From: Zooshikella ganghwensis DSM 15267
GTDB taxonomy: Bacteria; Pseudomonadota; Gammaproteobacteria; Pseudomonadales; Zooshikellaceae
Length of the DNA: 64,000 nucleotides
Direction of reading: 5' to 3'
NCBI RefSeq assembly: GCF_000428585.1
Contig: NZ_AUAF01000008.1
Coordinates: 27,650 to 91,649 of the forward strand
Positions 16,962-28,570 of the stretch are shown one piece after another (the stretch's first letter is position 1; every line of letters starts with the position of its first letter). The notes beneath the pieces are model-generated. The model was not told the origin of the DNA, searched no databases, and saw nothing but the letters and a program-made list of their open reading frames with translations. The position numbers and the translations under genes were made by a program.

Positions 16962-18302
16962 ATGATCAACAGGTTAGTCATGTTGTTGGCCTGCGTGAGC
17001 TTGTGGCTGGTGAATGTTACTCAGGCAGCCGATATTAAAGGGGTTAGGTTATGGCGTGCACCTGATAATACTCGCTTGGTTTTTGATTTGTCAGGTCCCG
17101 TCGACCATAAGATTTTCGAGCTAGAAAATCCTGACCGCCTGGTTATTGACATTAAGCAGGCCAAATTAAAGTCAGCGCTCAGCGAATTGACGCTCAGTAA
17201 CACACCCATTAATAAAGTTCGTCATGGTAAACGAAATGGCCGTGACTTAAGAGTGGTGCTGGATTTAAAAACAGCCGTTAGGCCGCGTAGCTTTGTGCTA
17301 AAACCTAATCAAACCTATGGTGACCGACTGGTTATTGATTTATACGACCGTAATGTCAAACCTATCGTTAAGTCTGCACCTCAAGTTGCCATCACCTCTT
17401 CTGGACGTGTAGGGCGGGACATCATTATTGCGGTAGATGCCGGACACGGTGGTGATGACCCTGGAGCAATAGGCTATCGTGGTCTTCGAGAGAAAGATGT
17501 GGTGCTAAAGATTGCCCGTCGTTTGCATCAGCTTTTTGCGCGGGAGCCAGGATTTAAGTCATTTCTTGTGCGCGAGGGTGATTATTATGTAGGGCTGCGT
17601 CAACGCACTGTTATTGCTCGACAGCGTCGTGCCGACTTATTTGTTTCTATTCATGCTGATGCATTTAAAAATAGACGGGCAAATGGTGCTTCAGTCTTTG
17701 CAATATCACAGCGTGGTGCAACCTCAGAAACAGCTCGCTGGCTTGCCAGCCGGGAGAATAGTTCAGATCTAATTGGTGGTGTGGGCAATGTTAGCTTAAG
17801 TGATAAAGATGCAACCTTAGCGGGTGTGCTTTTGGACTTATCCATGACAGCGACACTTACATCAAGTCTTGAGGCTGGAGGGCAAGTACTGCGTCAAATG
17901 GGGCAAATTAGTCGACTCCATAAGCGACATGTAGAACAAGCTGGATTTATGGTACTAAAGTCGCCTGATATTCCATCCATCTTGGTTGAGACGGGGTTTA
18001 TTACCAACCCTATTGATGGAAAGAAACTGGGAACAGGTTCACACCAAGAGCGCGTTGCTCAGGCCGTTTTTAATGGGATTAAAAAATACTTTTATCAATC
18101 CCCTCCAGCCAATACTTATGTTGCTCAGCTTAAGCAGAGAGGACCAATAAGAGGTGGTCCAACTCGCTATGTTATTCAGCGCGGTGATACGCTTTCTGAG
18201 ATTGCCAGTCGCTATAATGTATCTGTCAGTAGTTTGCGATCTAGAAATAAGCTTAAAGCAGATAGAATCCGTATCGGACAGATCCTGCATATACCTAATT
18301 AA
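16962..18302 (+). CDS. amiB: N-acetylmuramoyl-L-alanine amidase AmiB/AmiC type with LysM
   Basis: Periplasmic zinc amidase that splits septal peptidoglycan during daughter-cell separation. Signal peptide at 1-22 (ends near TQAADIKG), AMIN septal-targeting domain about 25-125, amidase_3 domain about 150-375 with the zinc site AVDAGHGGDDPGAIG and the catalytic Glu region ILVETGFITNP. A C-terminal LysM runs about 400-445 (YVIQRGDTLSEIASRYNVSV). The LysM points to the AmiB type rather than E. coli AmiC. It is part of the nnrD-tsaE-amiB run. Activity of such amidases depends on EnvC/NlpD partners, not seen here. Confidence 0.92.
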   Translation: MINRLVMLLACVSLWLVNVTQAADIKGVRLWRAPDNTRLVFDLSGPVDHKIFELENPDRLVIDIKQAKLKSALSELTLSNTPINKVRHGKRNGRDLRVVLDLKTAVRPRSFVLKPNQTYGDRLVIDLYDRNVKPIVKSAPQVAITSSGRVGRDIIIAVDAGHGGDDPGAIGYRGLREKDVVLKIARRLHQLFAREPGFKSFLVREGDYYVGLRQRTVIARQRRADLFVSIHADAFKNRRANGASVFAISQRGATSETARWLASRENSSDLIGGVGNVSLSDKDATLAGVLLDLSMTATLTSSLEAGGQVLRQMGQISRLHKRHVEQAGFMVLKSPDIPSILVETGFITNPIDGKKLGTGSHQERVAQAVFNGIKKYFYQSPPANTYVAQLKQRGPIRGGPTRYVIQRGDTLSEIASRYNVSVSSLRSRNKLKADRIRIGQILHIPN

Positions 18303-18348
18303 AATCATTGGAAAAGTGTGATTTGAAGTATTTTTGACAGGTAAAACC

Positions 18349-18373
18349 GGGCAGGGTGCTTTTCACTTTGCCC
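18349..18373. terminator. Hairpin between amiB and mutL
   Basis: GGGCAGGGTG at 18349-18358 can pair with CACTTTGCCC at 18364-18373 (10 bp with two G-U pairs, 5-nt loop). No T-run follows on the plus strand, so it may attenuate rather than end transcription. mutL starts 70 bp on. Confidence 0.35.
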
Positions 18374-18442
18374 GTTACCCGTTAACCTAAGCGCCCTCCA
18401 AATTAAGCTTATACTCCAACTAACATAGATGACGCATTAATC

Positions 18443-20398
18443 ATGAAGCGTATAAGTCTGCTAAGTCCACGTTTAGCAAACCAGATTGCTGCGGGTGAAG
18501 TTGTTGAGCGCCCGGCTTCTGTAGTCAAAGAACTGGTTGAAAATAGTATTGATGCAGGTGCTACTCGCGTTGATATTGACGTCGAAAGTGGTGGCGTAAA
18601 GCTCATTAAGATTCGTGACAATGGTAGTGGAATTTTAAAAGATGACTTGGCTCTAGCGCTGAGCCGCCATGCCACCAGTAAAATAACTGAGCTAGAAGAC
18701 TTAGAGGCTGTGGCAAGTTTGGGATTTCGTGGAGAAGCGCTGGCCAGCATCAGCTCTGTGTCTCGATTATCGCTGACAGCAAATACCGAAGGGCAGGCTG
18801 AGGCATGGAGTGTGCGTGTCGAAGGTCGTGATATGGAACCAGTTTTGTCACCAGCATCTCATCCCACGGGCACAACGATTGAAGTACGTGATCTATTTTA
18901 TAATACGCCAGCTCGTCGTAAGTTTTTAAGGACTGAAAAAACTGAGTTTGGTCATCTGGAAGAAGTGATTAAACGCATAGCATTGAGTCATTTCGATATT
19001 AACTTTCAGCTACGACATAATCAGCGTGTTATTCACCAGCTTCGTTCAGCCCATAGCGCACTGGAAAAAGATCGACGGGTCGCAACAGTGTGTGGCCCTG
19101 CTTTTCTCGAACAGGCTGTGTGTATTGATGCTCAAGCAGGAGATATGCGTTTATGGGGTTGGGTTGGATTGCCTACCTTTTCTCGTAGCCAGGCAGACCT
19201 TCAGTTTTTCTTTGTGAATGGTCGTGTTATCCGTGACAAACTAGTCAGTCATGCTGTCCGCCAAGCCTATCGTGATGTGCTTTATAATGGACGGCATCCC
19301 GCCTTTGTACTGTATTTGGAGCTTGACCCTGCTGGTGTGGATGTTAACGTCCATCCAACAAAACATGAAGTGCGCTTTCGTGATAGCCGTGCTGTGCATA
19401 ACTTTCTCTTTAGCCAGTTACACCATGCATTAGCTGAGGTGAGTCCAGAGCATCACCTGATATCTCAAAACTTGGCTGAAAAAGAGCTGGAAATTAAGGC
19501 TAAAGATAATACTGCTGCTGGTGTATTCGCTGGTCAGCAGGCCATAGACTGGTCGCAAAGTCGTGAGCATACGAATGGAGCTGCTTCAGACAAAACTGAA
19601 AAGCCATCCATTTTCCAAACAGAAGATACTCCAGTGCAGTATGCTTCAACATCTACCAAGCACTCTTCAGGCTTAGCTTCTAAGCGCTGGGAGCAGAATA
19701 CATCACCTTCTACCCAGCAGGTCAGTGAGCAAATCGCAGGGTGGCAGCGCTTGGATAATAGTGCAGAGGAGGTTTGGCATGAGCTGCAGAATAAAGAAGT
19801 AGCTCATGGTGAAGTTCCACCATTAGGTTTTGCTATTGCCCAGTTAAAGGGTGTTTATATTTTGGCAGAAAATGAGCATGGTATGGTGCTGGTTGATATG
19901 CATGCGGCTCATGAGCGAATTACTTATGAGCGCATGAAGGTGGCTTATGCTGGTGAGGGCATTAAGACTCAACCTTTGCTGGTACCTGAGTCTATAGCGA
20001 TTAGTGAGCGAGAGGCAGACTGTGCAGAAGAGCACAAAGCGCTCTTTAAAACTTTGGGGTTTCAAGTCGCCAGGATGGGGCCTGAAACACTCGTGATTCG
20101 TGAGATTCCTGCTATCTTGGGTAAGCAAAATGTAAAGCCACTAGTGACAGCAGTAATCACTGATCTGATGGAATATGGTGCTAGTGATCGGATTGAAGCC
20201 CATATCAATGAAATACTGGCAACGATGGCCTGTCATGGGTCGGTTAGGGCCAATCGGCGGCTGACGGTTGCCGAGATGAATGCCCTGCTGCGTGATATGG
20301 AAAGCACTGAGCGAAGTGGGCAATGTAATCATGGTCGTCCAACGTGGACCCAGCTGACAATGACTGAACTCGATAAGCTATTTCTTCGGGGCCGTTAA
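18443..20398 (+). CDS. mutL: DNA mismatch repair protein MutL (endonuclease type)
   Basis: Links MutS mismatch recognition to strand removal. The GHKL ATPase motifs are intact in the N-terminal 330 residues ([36 protein letters not shown]). A variable linker spans about 345-465. The C-terminal domain keeps a metal-binding endonuclease pattern: [12 protein letters not shown], a variant of DQHAxxExxxxE with Met for Gln, together with [15 protein letters not shown] and CNHGRPTW. This argues for a nicking MutL as in bacteria without MutH. 651 residues. The stop codon shares one base with the miaA start (TAATG). Confidence 0.95.
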   Translation: MKRISLLSPRLANQIAAGEVVERPASVVKELVENSIDAGATRVDIDVESGGVKLIKIRDNGSGILKDDLALALSRHATSKITELEDLEAVASLGFRGEALASISSVSRLSLTANTEGQAEAWSVRVEGRDMEPVLSPASHPTGTTIEVRDLFYNTPARRKFLRTEKTEFGHLEEVIKRIALSHFDINFQLRHNQRVIHQLRSAHSALEKDRRVATVCGPAFLEQAVCIDAQAGDMRLWGWVGLPTFSRSQADLQFFFVNGRVIRDKLVSHAVRQAYRDVLYNGRHPAFVLYLELDPAGVDVNVHPTKHEVRFRDSRAVHNFLFSQLHHALAEVSPEHHLISQNLAEKELEIKAKDNTAAGVFAGQQAIDWSQSREHTNGAASDKTEKPSIFQTEDTPVQYASTSTKHSSGLASKRWEQNTSPSTQQVSEQIAGWQRLDNSAEEVWHELQNKEVAHGEVPPLGFAIAQLKGVYILAENEHGMVLVDMHAAHERITYERMKVAYAGEGIKTQPLLVPESIAISEREADCAEEHKALFKTLGFQVARMGPETLVIREIPAILGKQNVKPLVTAVITDLMEYGASDRIEAHINEILATMACHGSVRANRRLTVAEMNALLRDMESTERSGQCNHGRPTWTQLTMTELDKLFLRGR

Positions 20399-21345
20399 TG
20401 AGTAACGAGCAGCGACCTTTTGCCATTTTTTTGATGGGACCCACCGCATCAGGTAAAACTGACTTGGCGCTTTTTTTAGCTGAGCACTTACCTTGTGAAT
20501 TAATTAGTGTGGATTCTGCGCTGGTTTATCGTGGGATGGATATTGGGACCGCAAAACCAGATTCCGTAACATTAGCAAAGTACCCACACCATCTGGTGGA
20601 TATTTTAGATCCTGCTGAACCTTACTCTGCAGCAGACTTTGCCGAGGATGCGCTGCGGCTAATGGCGGAGATAAGCAAAAACGGAAAAATACCACTCTTA
20701 GTGGGTGGAACTATGTTATATTACAAAGTTCTGTTTGAGGGTATAGCGACTGAGTTGCCGTCTGCGGATGAAACTATTCGAGAGCAAATTTTAAGTGATG
20801 CTGCAAAACTTGGTTGGCCAGCATTGCATCAGCGGCTAGCGTCTTTTGATCCTGAGTCTGCGCAGCGCATTCACCCAAATGACCCTCAGCGCATGCAACG
20901 TGCGCTTGAAGTGTATCTGCTGACGGGCAAGACCCTTACCCAGTATCACCTTGAGCAACAAGCAACGCATGAGTTTCCTTATCGCACACTGAAATTGGCT
21001 ATTGCACCAACTGAGCGAGCAGTGTTGCATCAGCGCATAGCTGATCGCTTTCAGCATATGCTGGACTTAGGTTTTATTGATGAGGTTGAGGCGCTAAAGC
21101 AACGCCCCGACCTATCAAAAAAACTACCGAGTATGCGTGCTGTTGGTTACCGGCAAGTGTGGGATTATCTTGATGGGGAACTGAGTTACGAGGAAATGAT
21201 CGAAAAGGGAGTGATTGCAACCCGACAGCTGGCTAAACGTCAATTTACCTGGTTAAGACGTTGGGAAAACTTGATCTGGTTGGACTCTCTGACAACAGAT
21301 GCGGAATATACGGCCTTGAAAATAGTAGAGCAGGAACTTATATAG
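20398..21345 (+). CDS. miaA: tRNA dimethylallyltransferase MiaA
   Basis: Adds a dimethylallyl group to A37 of tRNAs that read UNN codons, the first step of ms2i6A. P-loop [12 protein letters not shown] near the N-terminus, catalytic Asp region [18 protein letters not shown], and the conserved C-terminal QFTWLRRW. 315 residues. Overlaps the mutL stop by one base, so translation is probably coupled. The following gap before hfq (214 bp) probably carries the hfq promoter, though no clean -35/-10 pair was found. Confidence 0.96.
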   Translation: MSNEQRPFAIFLMGPTASGKTDLALFLAEHLPCELISVDSALVYRGMDIGTAKPDSVTLAKYPHHLVDILDPAEPYSAADFAEDALRLMAEISKNGKIPLLVGGTMLYYKVLFEGIATELPSADETIREQILSDAAKLGWPALHQRLASFDPESAQRIHPNDPQRMQRALEVYLLTGKTLTQYHLEQQATHEFPYRTLKLAIAPTERAVLHQRIADRFQHMLDLGFIDEVEALKQRPDLSKKLPSMRAVGYRQVWDYLDGELSYEEMIEKGVIATRQLAKRQFTWLRRWENLIWLDSLTTDAEYTALKIVEQELI

Positions 21346-21559
21346 GGTTTGGCTCATAAATTTCAGCTATCATGTGGCTGTTTTTCGCTGTGCACACTAT
21401 GGTTTTAATGGTGCATGCTGGCTTTCAGTATGACGACCATTTTGCCGCTGTAGATTGATTACTGTGTTGACCTCATCTTACTGCTAATCAAACTGACTTG
21501 GCGGATTCTTTGTAGTAAGCACTTTTTTTTATTTTTTTGAACGATAAAGGAGTACAACA

Positions 21560-21808
21560 ATGTCAAAAGGGCATTCTTTACAAGACCCTTACTTAAACCT
21601 GCTTAGAAAAGAGCGTATCCCGGTTTCTATCTATTTAGTCAACGGTATCAAGCTACAGGGCCAAGTTGAGTCCTTCGACCAATTTGTTATCCTGCTAAAA
21701 AATACAGTTAGTCAAATGGTATATAAACACGCGATTTCAACGGTAGTACCAAGTCGTCCTGTACGGCTGCCTATGCAGAATACTGAGCAGGGTGAAGCTA
21801 CAAGCTAG
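21560..21808 (+). CDS. hfq: RNA chaperone Hfq
   Basis: Hexameric Sm-like protein that pairs small RNAs with mRNAs; in Pseudomonas it also works with the Rsm/Crc systems. Sm1 ([20 protein letters not shown] ...) and Sm2 with the YKHAIST signature are complete. The C-terminal tail after residue 66 is short, 82 residues in all, like Pseudomonas and unlike the 102-residue E. coli protein. A good ribosome site, AAAGGAG, precedes the ATG. It is 21 bp from hflX. Confidence 0.97.
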   Translation: MSKGHSLQDPYLNLLRKERIPVSIYLVNGIKLQGQVESFDQFVILLKNTVSQMVYKHAISTVVPSRPVRLPMQNTEQGEATS

Positions 21809-21829
21809 TTAATTAGCAGGAGATTCGCA

Positions 21830-23107
21830 TTGTTTTTTGAACGCCATCAAGGTGGCGAACATGCCATATTGGTTCATCCTGAACTGATTGACGATAAAGA
21901 ACGGGAAGATCCCCGCGAGTTTGAAGAACTGGTTGGTTCTGCGGGGGCTAACCCCGTCGCCTTTATCACCTCTACAAGCCCGCAACCCCATCCCAAGTTC
22001 TTTATTGGTAAAGGCAAAGTTGAAGAAGTTCGCCAAGCTGTCAAACAACTGAAAGCTGAAATTGTTATTTTTAACCATAGTCTATCTCCAACTCAGGAAC
22101 GAAACCTCGAGAGAGAGCTTGAATGCCGTGTGGTAGACCGAACGGGATTAATACTGGATATCTTTGCCCAGCGCGCACGTACCCATGAAGGTAAGTTACA
22201 AGTAGAGCTAGCCCAGTTACAGCACTTAAGTACTCGTCTGGTTCGAGGCTGGACGCATTTGGAGCGCCAAAAAGGGGGTATTGGTCTTCGTGGTCCAGGG
22301 GAAACTCAGCTGGAAACAGATCGACGTTTATTGCGTGAACGGATCAAATCAATACAAAAGCGGCTAGATAAAGTTCGTAAGCAGCGAGATCAGAGTCGTC
22401 GGTCAAGAAAACGTGCTGATGTACCACTTGTGTCGTTGGTAGGTTATACCAATGCGGGGAAATCAACACTGTTTAATACACTTACGACAGCAGAAGTGTA
22501 TGCAGCTGATCAGTTATTTGCTACGTTGGATCCAACGCTACGGCGTATTGATGTACAGGATATTGGTTCGGTAATTGTTGCAGACACCGTTGGATTTATA
22601 AGACACTTGCCTCACAAGCTAGTACAGGCATTCCGGGCAACATTAGAAGAGACTGTTGCTGCTGACTTGCTAATTCATGTAATTGATTGTTATGACAGTG
22701 AACGTGATAGCAATATTGAACAAGTTAATGATGTTTTACTGGAAATAGGGGCTGAAAAAGTGCCTTCATTGCTGGTGTATAACAAAATTGACTTGCTTGC
22801 TGATCGTGCTCCGCAAATTGATTACGATGAGGAAGGCAAACCTTGGCGAGTATGGGTTTCTGCACTCAGTGGTGAAGGTATGGCACTCATCAAGCAGGCT
22901 ATTTCAGAGCTGCTGGGTGAAAGTGTCGTAGAAGCTACCTTACAGCTGAAGCCTTCACAAGGGCGATTAAGGGCGGAGCTATTTCGCTTAGGTGCGGTAC
23001 TGGATGAGCGTAGTGAAGATCATGGTGGTTGGCTGATACGTGTGCGGATGCAGCAACATGATTTACAGCGCTTGGCCAAGCGAGAGGGTGAGTTGCAGAC
23101 GTTGTAG
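21830..23107 (+). CDS. hflX: Ribosome-rescue GTPase HflX
   Basis: GTPase that binds the 50S subunit and splits stalled ribosomes. The N-terminal HflX domain (about 1-180, with GPGETQLETDRRLLRERI) is followed by a G domain: GYTNAGKSTLFNTL (G1), DTVGFIRHLPHKL (G3) and NKID (G4). Starts at a TTG with CAGGAG 8 bp upstream; no in-frame ATG is better placed. 425 residues. Cotranscribed with hfq by position. Confidence 0.95.
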   Translation: MFFERHQGGEHAILVHPELIDDKEREDPREFEELVGSAGANPVAFITSTSPQPHPKFFIGKGKVEEVRQAVKQLKAEIVIFNHSLSPTQERNLERELECRVVDRTGLILDIFAQRARTHEGKLQVELAQLQHLSTRLVRGWTHLERQKGGIGLRGPGETQLETDRRLLRERIKSIQKRLDKVRKQRDQSRRSRKRADVPLVSLVGYTNAGKSTLFNTLTTAEVYAADQLFATLDPTLRRIDVQDIGSVIVADTVGFIRHLPHKLVQAFRATLEETVAADLLIHVIDCYDSERDSNIEQVNDVLLEIGAEKVPSLLVYNKIDLLADRAPQIDYDEEGKPWRVWVSALSGEGMALIKQAISELLGESVVEATLQLKPSQGRLRAELFRLGAVLDERSEDHGGWLIRVRMQQHDLQRLAKREGELQTL

Positions 23108-23187
23108 AGATGAATAACCTTGTAAAGTAAAGTTGCACCTCTGCGCTAAGGTTCCTACAATTTCAAAACAAATCATTATTAAAGCGA

Positions 23188-23225
23188 GCTGTGTAATAAC
23201 ATTTGTTTGTTACACAGCGTTTTTA
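23188..23225 (+). terminator. Intrinsic terminator between hflX and hflK
   Basis: GCTGTGTAA at 23188-23196 pairs with TTACACAGC at 23210-23218 (9 bp, 13-nt loop) and is followed by GTTTTT. It would separate the hfq-hflX transcript from hflKC at least partly. A TTG that extends the hflK frame lies inside it. Confidence 0.6.
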
Positions 23226-23263
23226 CTGATTATCTAATCATCACGGGTGTAACGGAGAAGTCT

Positions 23264-24436
23264 ATGGCCTGGAATGAACCGGGTGGAAATGACAAGCATC
23301 AAGACCCTTGGGGGGGTGGTAATAAGGGGAATAATCAGGGACCTCCTGATCTTGATGAGGTGCTTCGCAAATTCCAACAAAAGTTGAATGGACTATTTGG
23401 TGGAAAGGGTGGCGGCTCTGCGTCTGGAAGACGTGGCTCTGGCTCTGGTGGCATGTTTTCTCTTGTCGTTATCATTGCAGTTGTTCTTTATGTTTGGAAT
23501 GCGGTGTATACCATCGATGAAAAAGAACAAGCCGTCGTGCTGCGTCTGGGGAAATATCATGACACTGTAGGTCCAGGCTTACATATGTACTTTCCTCCTT
23601 TTGAAAAAAAGTTTCAGGAACGGGTAACTGAGTTTCGTACCTACAATTTACGCCAGCAAATGCTGACAGAGGATGAAAATATTGTTGAAGTGGCAATGTC
23701 TGTTCAGTACAACATTGGCAACCTTAAAGACTTTGTGCTGCAAGTAGAGGACCCTATCAGCAGTTTAGAACAAGCGACACAGAGTGCCCTTCGTCATGTC
23801 GTCGGTGGCTCTGAAATGCACTCGGTGCTTACTGAAGGGCGTGAAGCTTTGGCTGATGAGGTGAAAGAGCGTTTGCAGTCTTATGTTAACCTTTATAAAA
23901 CCGGCATAGATGTTGGGCGGGTTAACGTCGAAGCTACTCAACCTCCTAGAGAAGTTCAAGCTTCATTTGATGATGTTATTCGTGCGCGAGAAGATAAAGA
24001 GCGGGTACAAAACAAAGCGCAAGCTTATAGTAATGCCATTATCCCTGAAGCAAGAGGTGAAGCTCAGCGTAAGTTAGAAGAGGCAGGAGGTTACCGCCAG
24101 GAGGTAATAGCTAAAGCCGAAGGTGAGGCAGAGCGTTTTTCTCGATTATATGCTGAGTATGAAAAAGCACCAGAAGTAACAAGAGAGCGTTTATATTTGG
24201 ATGCGCTGCAAGAAGTGCTTACGTCGACCAATAAAGTGTTGGTTGATGTAAAAGGTGGAAATAATGTGATGTATTTACCTTTAGAAAAACTCACTGGAGG
24301 TAGCTCAAGTGTTAATACATCAAGCTCTGCAACTGGTTTAACACAGCAAGAAATGAATAGTATAGCCACTCGGGTTGCAGATGAACTCCGTAAACGAGCT
24401 CCCACAGCTACTAGAACTGGGAGGACTGTACGATGA
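23264..24436 (+). CDS. hflK: FtsH protease regulator HflK
   Basis: SPFH (prohibitin-like) inner-membrane protein that with HflC caps and restrains the FtsH protease. A Gly/Asn/Lys-rich cytoplasmic N-terminus (residues 1-58), one membrane helix (about 60-80), the SPFH domain (about 90-270) and a helical, Ala/Glu-rich C-terminal arm. The frame opens at a TTG (23207) inside a terminator hairpin; the ATG at 23264 has GGAGAAG just upstream and is preferred, giving 390 residues. Overlaps hflC by 4 bp. Confidence 0.94.
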   Translation: MAWNEPGGNDKHQDPWGGGNKGNNQGPPDLDEVLRKFQQKLNGLFGGKGGGSASGRRGSGSGGMFSLVVIIAVVLYVWNAVYTIDEKEQAVVLRLGKYHDTVGPGLHMYFPPFEKKFQERVTEFRTYNLRQQMLTEDENIVEVAMSVQYNIGNLKDFVLQVEDPISSLEQATQSALRHVVGGSEMHSVLTEGREALADEVKERLQSYVNLYKTGIDVGRVNVEATQPPREVQASFDDVIRAREDKERVQNKAQAYSNAIIPEARGEAQRKLEEAGGYRQEVIAKAEGEAERFSRLYAEYEKAPEVTRERLYLDALQEVLTSTNKVLVDVKGGNNVMYLPLEKLTGGSSSVNTSSSATGLTQQEMNSIATRVADELRKRAPTATRTGRTVR

Positions 24437-25332
24437 CTCCTAAATCGTTATTTGGTTTGATTCTTACCTTCATAGTTGTTCTGGTGGGCTGGGATAGCTT
24501 TTATATTGTGACGCAAATTGAGCGGGCTGTGGTGCTACGCTTTGGTCAGCTGGTGGAGCCAGATGTGCAGCCAGGGTTACATATTAAAGCGCCATTAATA
24601 GACAAAGTTATTAAGTTTGATGCTCGCTTGCTGACATTAGATGCTCCTCCTGAGCGCTTTTTGACCCAAGAAAAGAAAGCGCTCATTGTAGACTCATATG
24701 TTAAGTGGCGCATTAAAGATGTAGGTAAGTTTTACCGTTCTACAGCAGGTAGCGTATTACAGGCTAATCGATTGTTATCACAGCGGGTTGAGTCAGGTCT
24801 GCGAAACCGGGTAGGTCGTCTCTCACTCCAAGAGGTTGTTTCTGGAAAGCGAGATGAACTAATGGATGAGTTGACTAAGGTGCTTAATACTTTTACGGAA
24901 GAAAACTACGGTATTCGTGTTAATGACTTGCGGGTTAAGCGAATTGATCTTCCTCCCCAGGTAAGTGACTCAGTCTTCGAGCGGATGGCTACGGAGCGGG
25001 AAAAAGAAGCTCAAGAGTTACGTTCACAAGGTAATGAACAGGCTGAAATAACGCGAGCTACAGCTGATCGTGAGCGTCGTGTATTGCTAGCGGAAGCTTA
25101 TAAAGAAGCTGAGAAAATTCGAGGTGAGGGTGATGCTAAAGCGGCAGCAATATATGCCAATGCCTATAACCAGGATCCAGAATTTTATGCTTTTTATCGT
25201 AGTTTAAATGCTTACAAAGAAAGCTTTAAAGAAAATAATGGTATGATGATACTGGAGCCTGACAGTGACTTTTTCAAATATTTGAAAAACTCTGATAGGC
25301 AGCCTGCAACACCTGTTGGCAGTAGTGACTAA
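24433..25332 (+). CDS. hflC: FtsH protease regulator HflC
   Basis: Partner of HflK. N-terminal membrane anchor (about 5-24), SPFH domain (about 25-190), and a coiled C-terminal region rich in Ala/Glu/Arg (EREKEAQELRSQGNEQAEIT). 299 residues. The start overlaps the hflK stop (ATGA), typical for the translationally coupled pair. Ends ahead of a strong terminator. Confidence 0.95.
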   Translation: MTPKSLFGLILTFIVVLVGWDSFYIVTQIERAVVLRFGQLVEPDVQPGLHIKAPLIDKVIKFDARLLTLDAPPERFLTQEKKALIVDSYVKWRIKDVGKFYRSTAGSVLQANRLLSQRVESGLRNRVGRLSLQEVVSGKRDELMDELTKVLNTFTEENYGIRVNDLRVKRIDLPPQVSDSVFERMATEREKEAQELRSQGNEQAEITRATADRERRVLLAEAYKEAEKIRGEGDAKAAAIYANAYNQDPEFYAFYRSLNAYKESFKENNGMMILEPDSDFFKYLKNSDRQPATPVGSSD

Positions 25333-25386
25333 CGGAAACCACTAAACAATTACTGTACTCCATAAAAATCATGTTATGATTGTTCA

Positions 25387-25411
25387 AACCGGGTTCATTA
25401 CCCGGTTTTTT
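25387..25411 (+). terminator. Rho-independent terminator after hflC
   Basis: AACCGGGT (25387-25394) pairs with ACCCGGTT (25400-25407) around a 5-nt loop, and TTTTTT follows. A textbook intrinsic terminator ending the hflKC transcript. Confidence 0.85.
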
Positions 25412-25464
25412 GTTGCCTGACACTTGGAGACTTTTGTTTATCAGCTGGCTTGGATGCATCATCG

Positions 25465-25656
25465 ATGGATTTTTGGCGTGAGTTACTTGTAGCATTTTGT
25501 TTAATGCTGGTCATTGAGGGCATTATTCCCTTTTTATATCCTCATCGGTGGCGTGAATTGGTGGCTATGTTAGCCCAGATTGATGATAAGACATTGCGAA
25601 TTATTGGCTTGGTAAGCATGTTAACGGGCACAGCGTTGCTTTATTTAATCAATTAG
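25465..25656 (+). CDS. DUF2065 (YjeT-like) small membrane protein
   Basis: 63 residues with two hydrophobic segments (about 7-22 and 43-60) separated by a basic loop (YPHRWRELV). The family is found between hflC and hisZ or purA in many gammaproteobacteria; its function is unknown. The frame can start at a TTG at 25450. I choose the ATG at 25465, which begins the typical MDFWRELLVAFCLMLV. Neither start has a strong ribosome site. Confidence 0.8.
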   Translation: MDFWRELLVAFCLMLVIEGIIPFLYPHRWRELVAMLAQIDDKTLRIIGLVSMLTGTALLYLIN

Positions 25657-25686
25657 ATTTAATCAATGAGCTGAGCGGGTAAGACC

Positions 25687-28222
<2,536 letters not shown>

Positions 28223-28570
28223 AGCTCAGAATCACTTTATTTTCTGAATTAGGCTGTTAACTTTACGTTACACCATCCTTCCAAATAGCTCAGAGCTTGT
28301 CTCTGAAGCATCCTGAACCAAAGGTATTGTTAAATACCTTTGGTTTGGTTACCTACAAATCATTGACTCTGCTTGTTATACGACACACACTTCACTGTAC
28401 GGTGACGAGATATGTTAACCATTAGCGGTGTAATGCATGTCAACATGAATAAATAAATGGTGGTATTTTTTCAGAAATACATCATTAGTAACCTTTACTT
28501 TGCATACATTAGCTAATAAATAAGTAGAAATTCATTGAAAAGAAAAGCAAATTTGAAAAGAAATTCAAAA
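28223..28570. other. Gap between purA and rnr
   Basis: 348 bp without a gene. It holds the strong hairpin at 28316-28345. Pseudomonas has a leucine tRNA gene here; no tRNA cloverleaf is visible in this sequence. The rnr promoter must lie in the second half, but no convincing -35/-10 pair was found. Confidence 0.5.
28316..28345 (+). terminator. 13-bp perfect hairpin after purA
   Basis: AACCAAAGGTATT (28316-28328) and AATACCTTTGGTT (28333-28345) form a perfect 13-bp stem with a GTTA loop, followed by TTGGTT. Its length and place support a terminator, although the T-run is poor. Confidence 0.65.

Noticed and set aside
23207..23263. N-terminal extension of HflK from a TTG
   Set aside because: It starts inside a terminator hairpin; the ATG at 23264 has GGAGAAG and gives the family N-terminus.
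28223..28570. Leucine tRNA between purA and rnr, as in Pseudomonas
   Set aside because: No acceptor, D- or T-arm pattern can be found on either strand; only a hairpin terminator is present.
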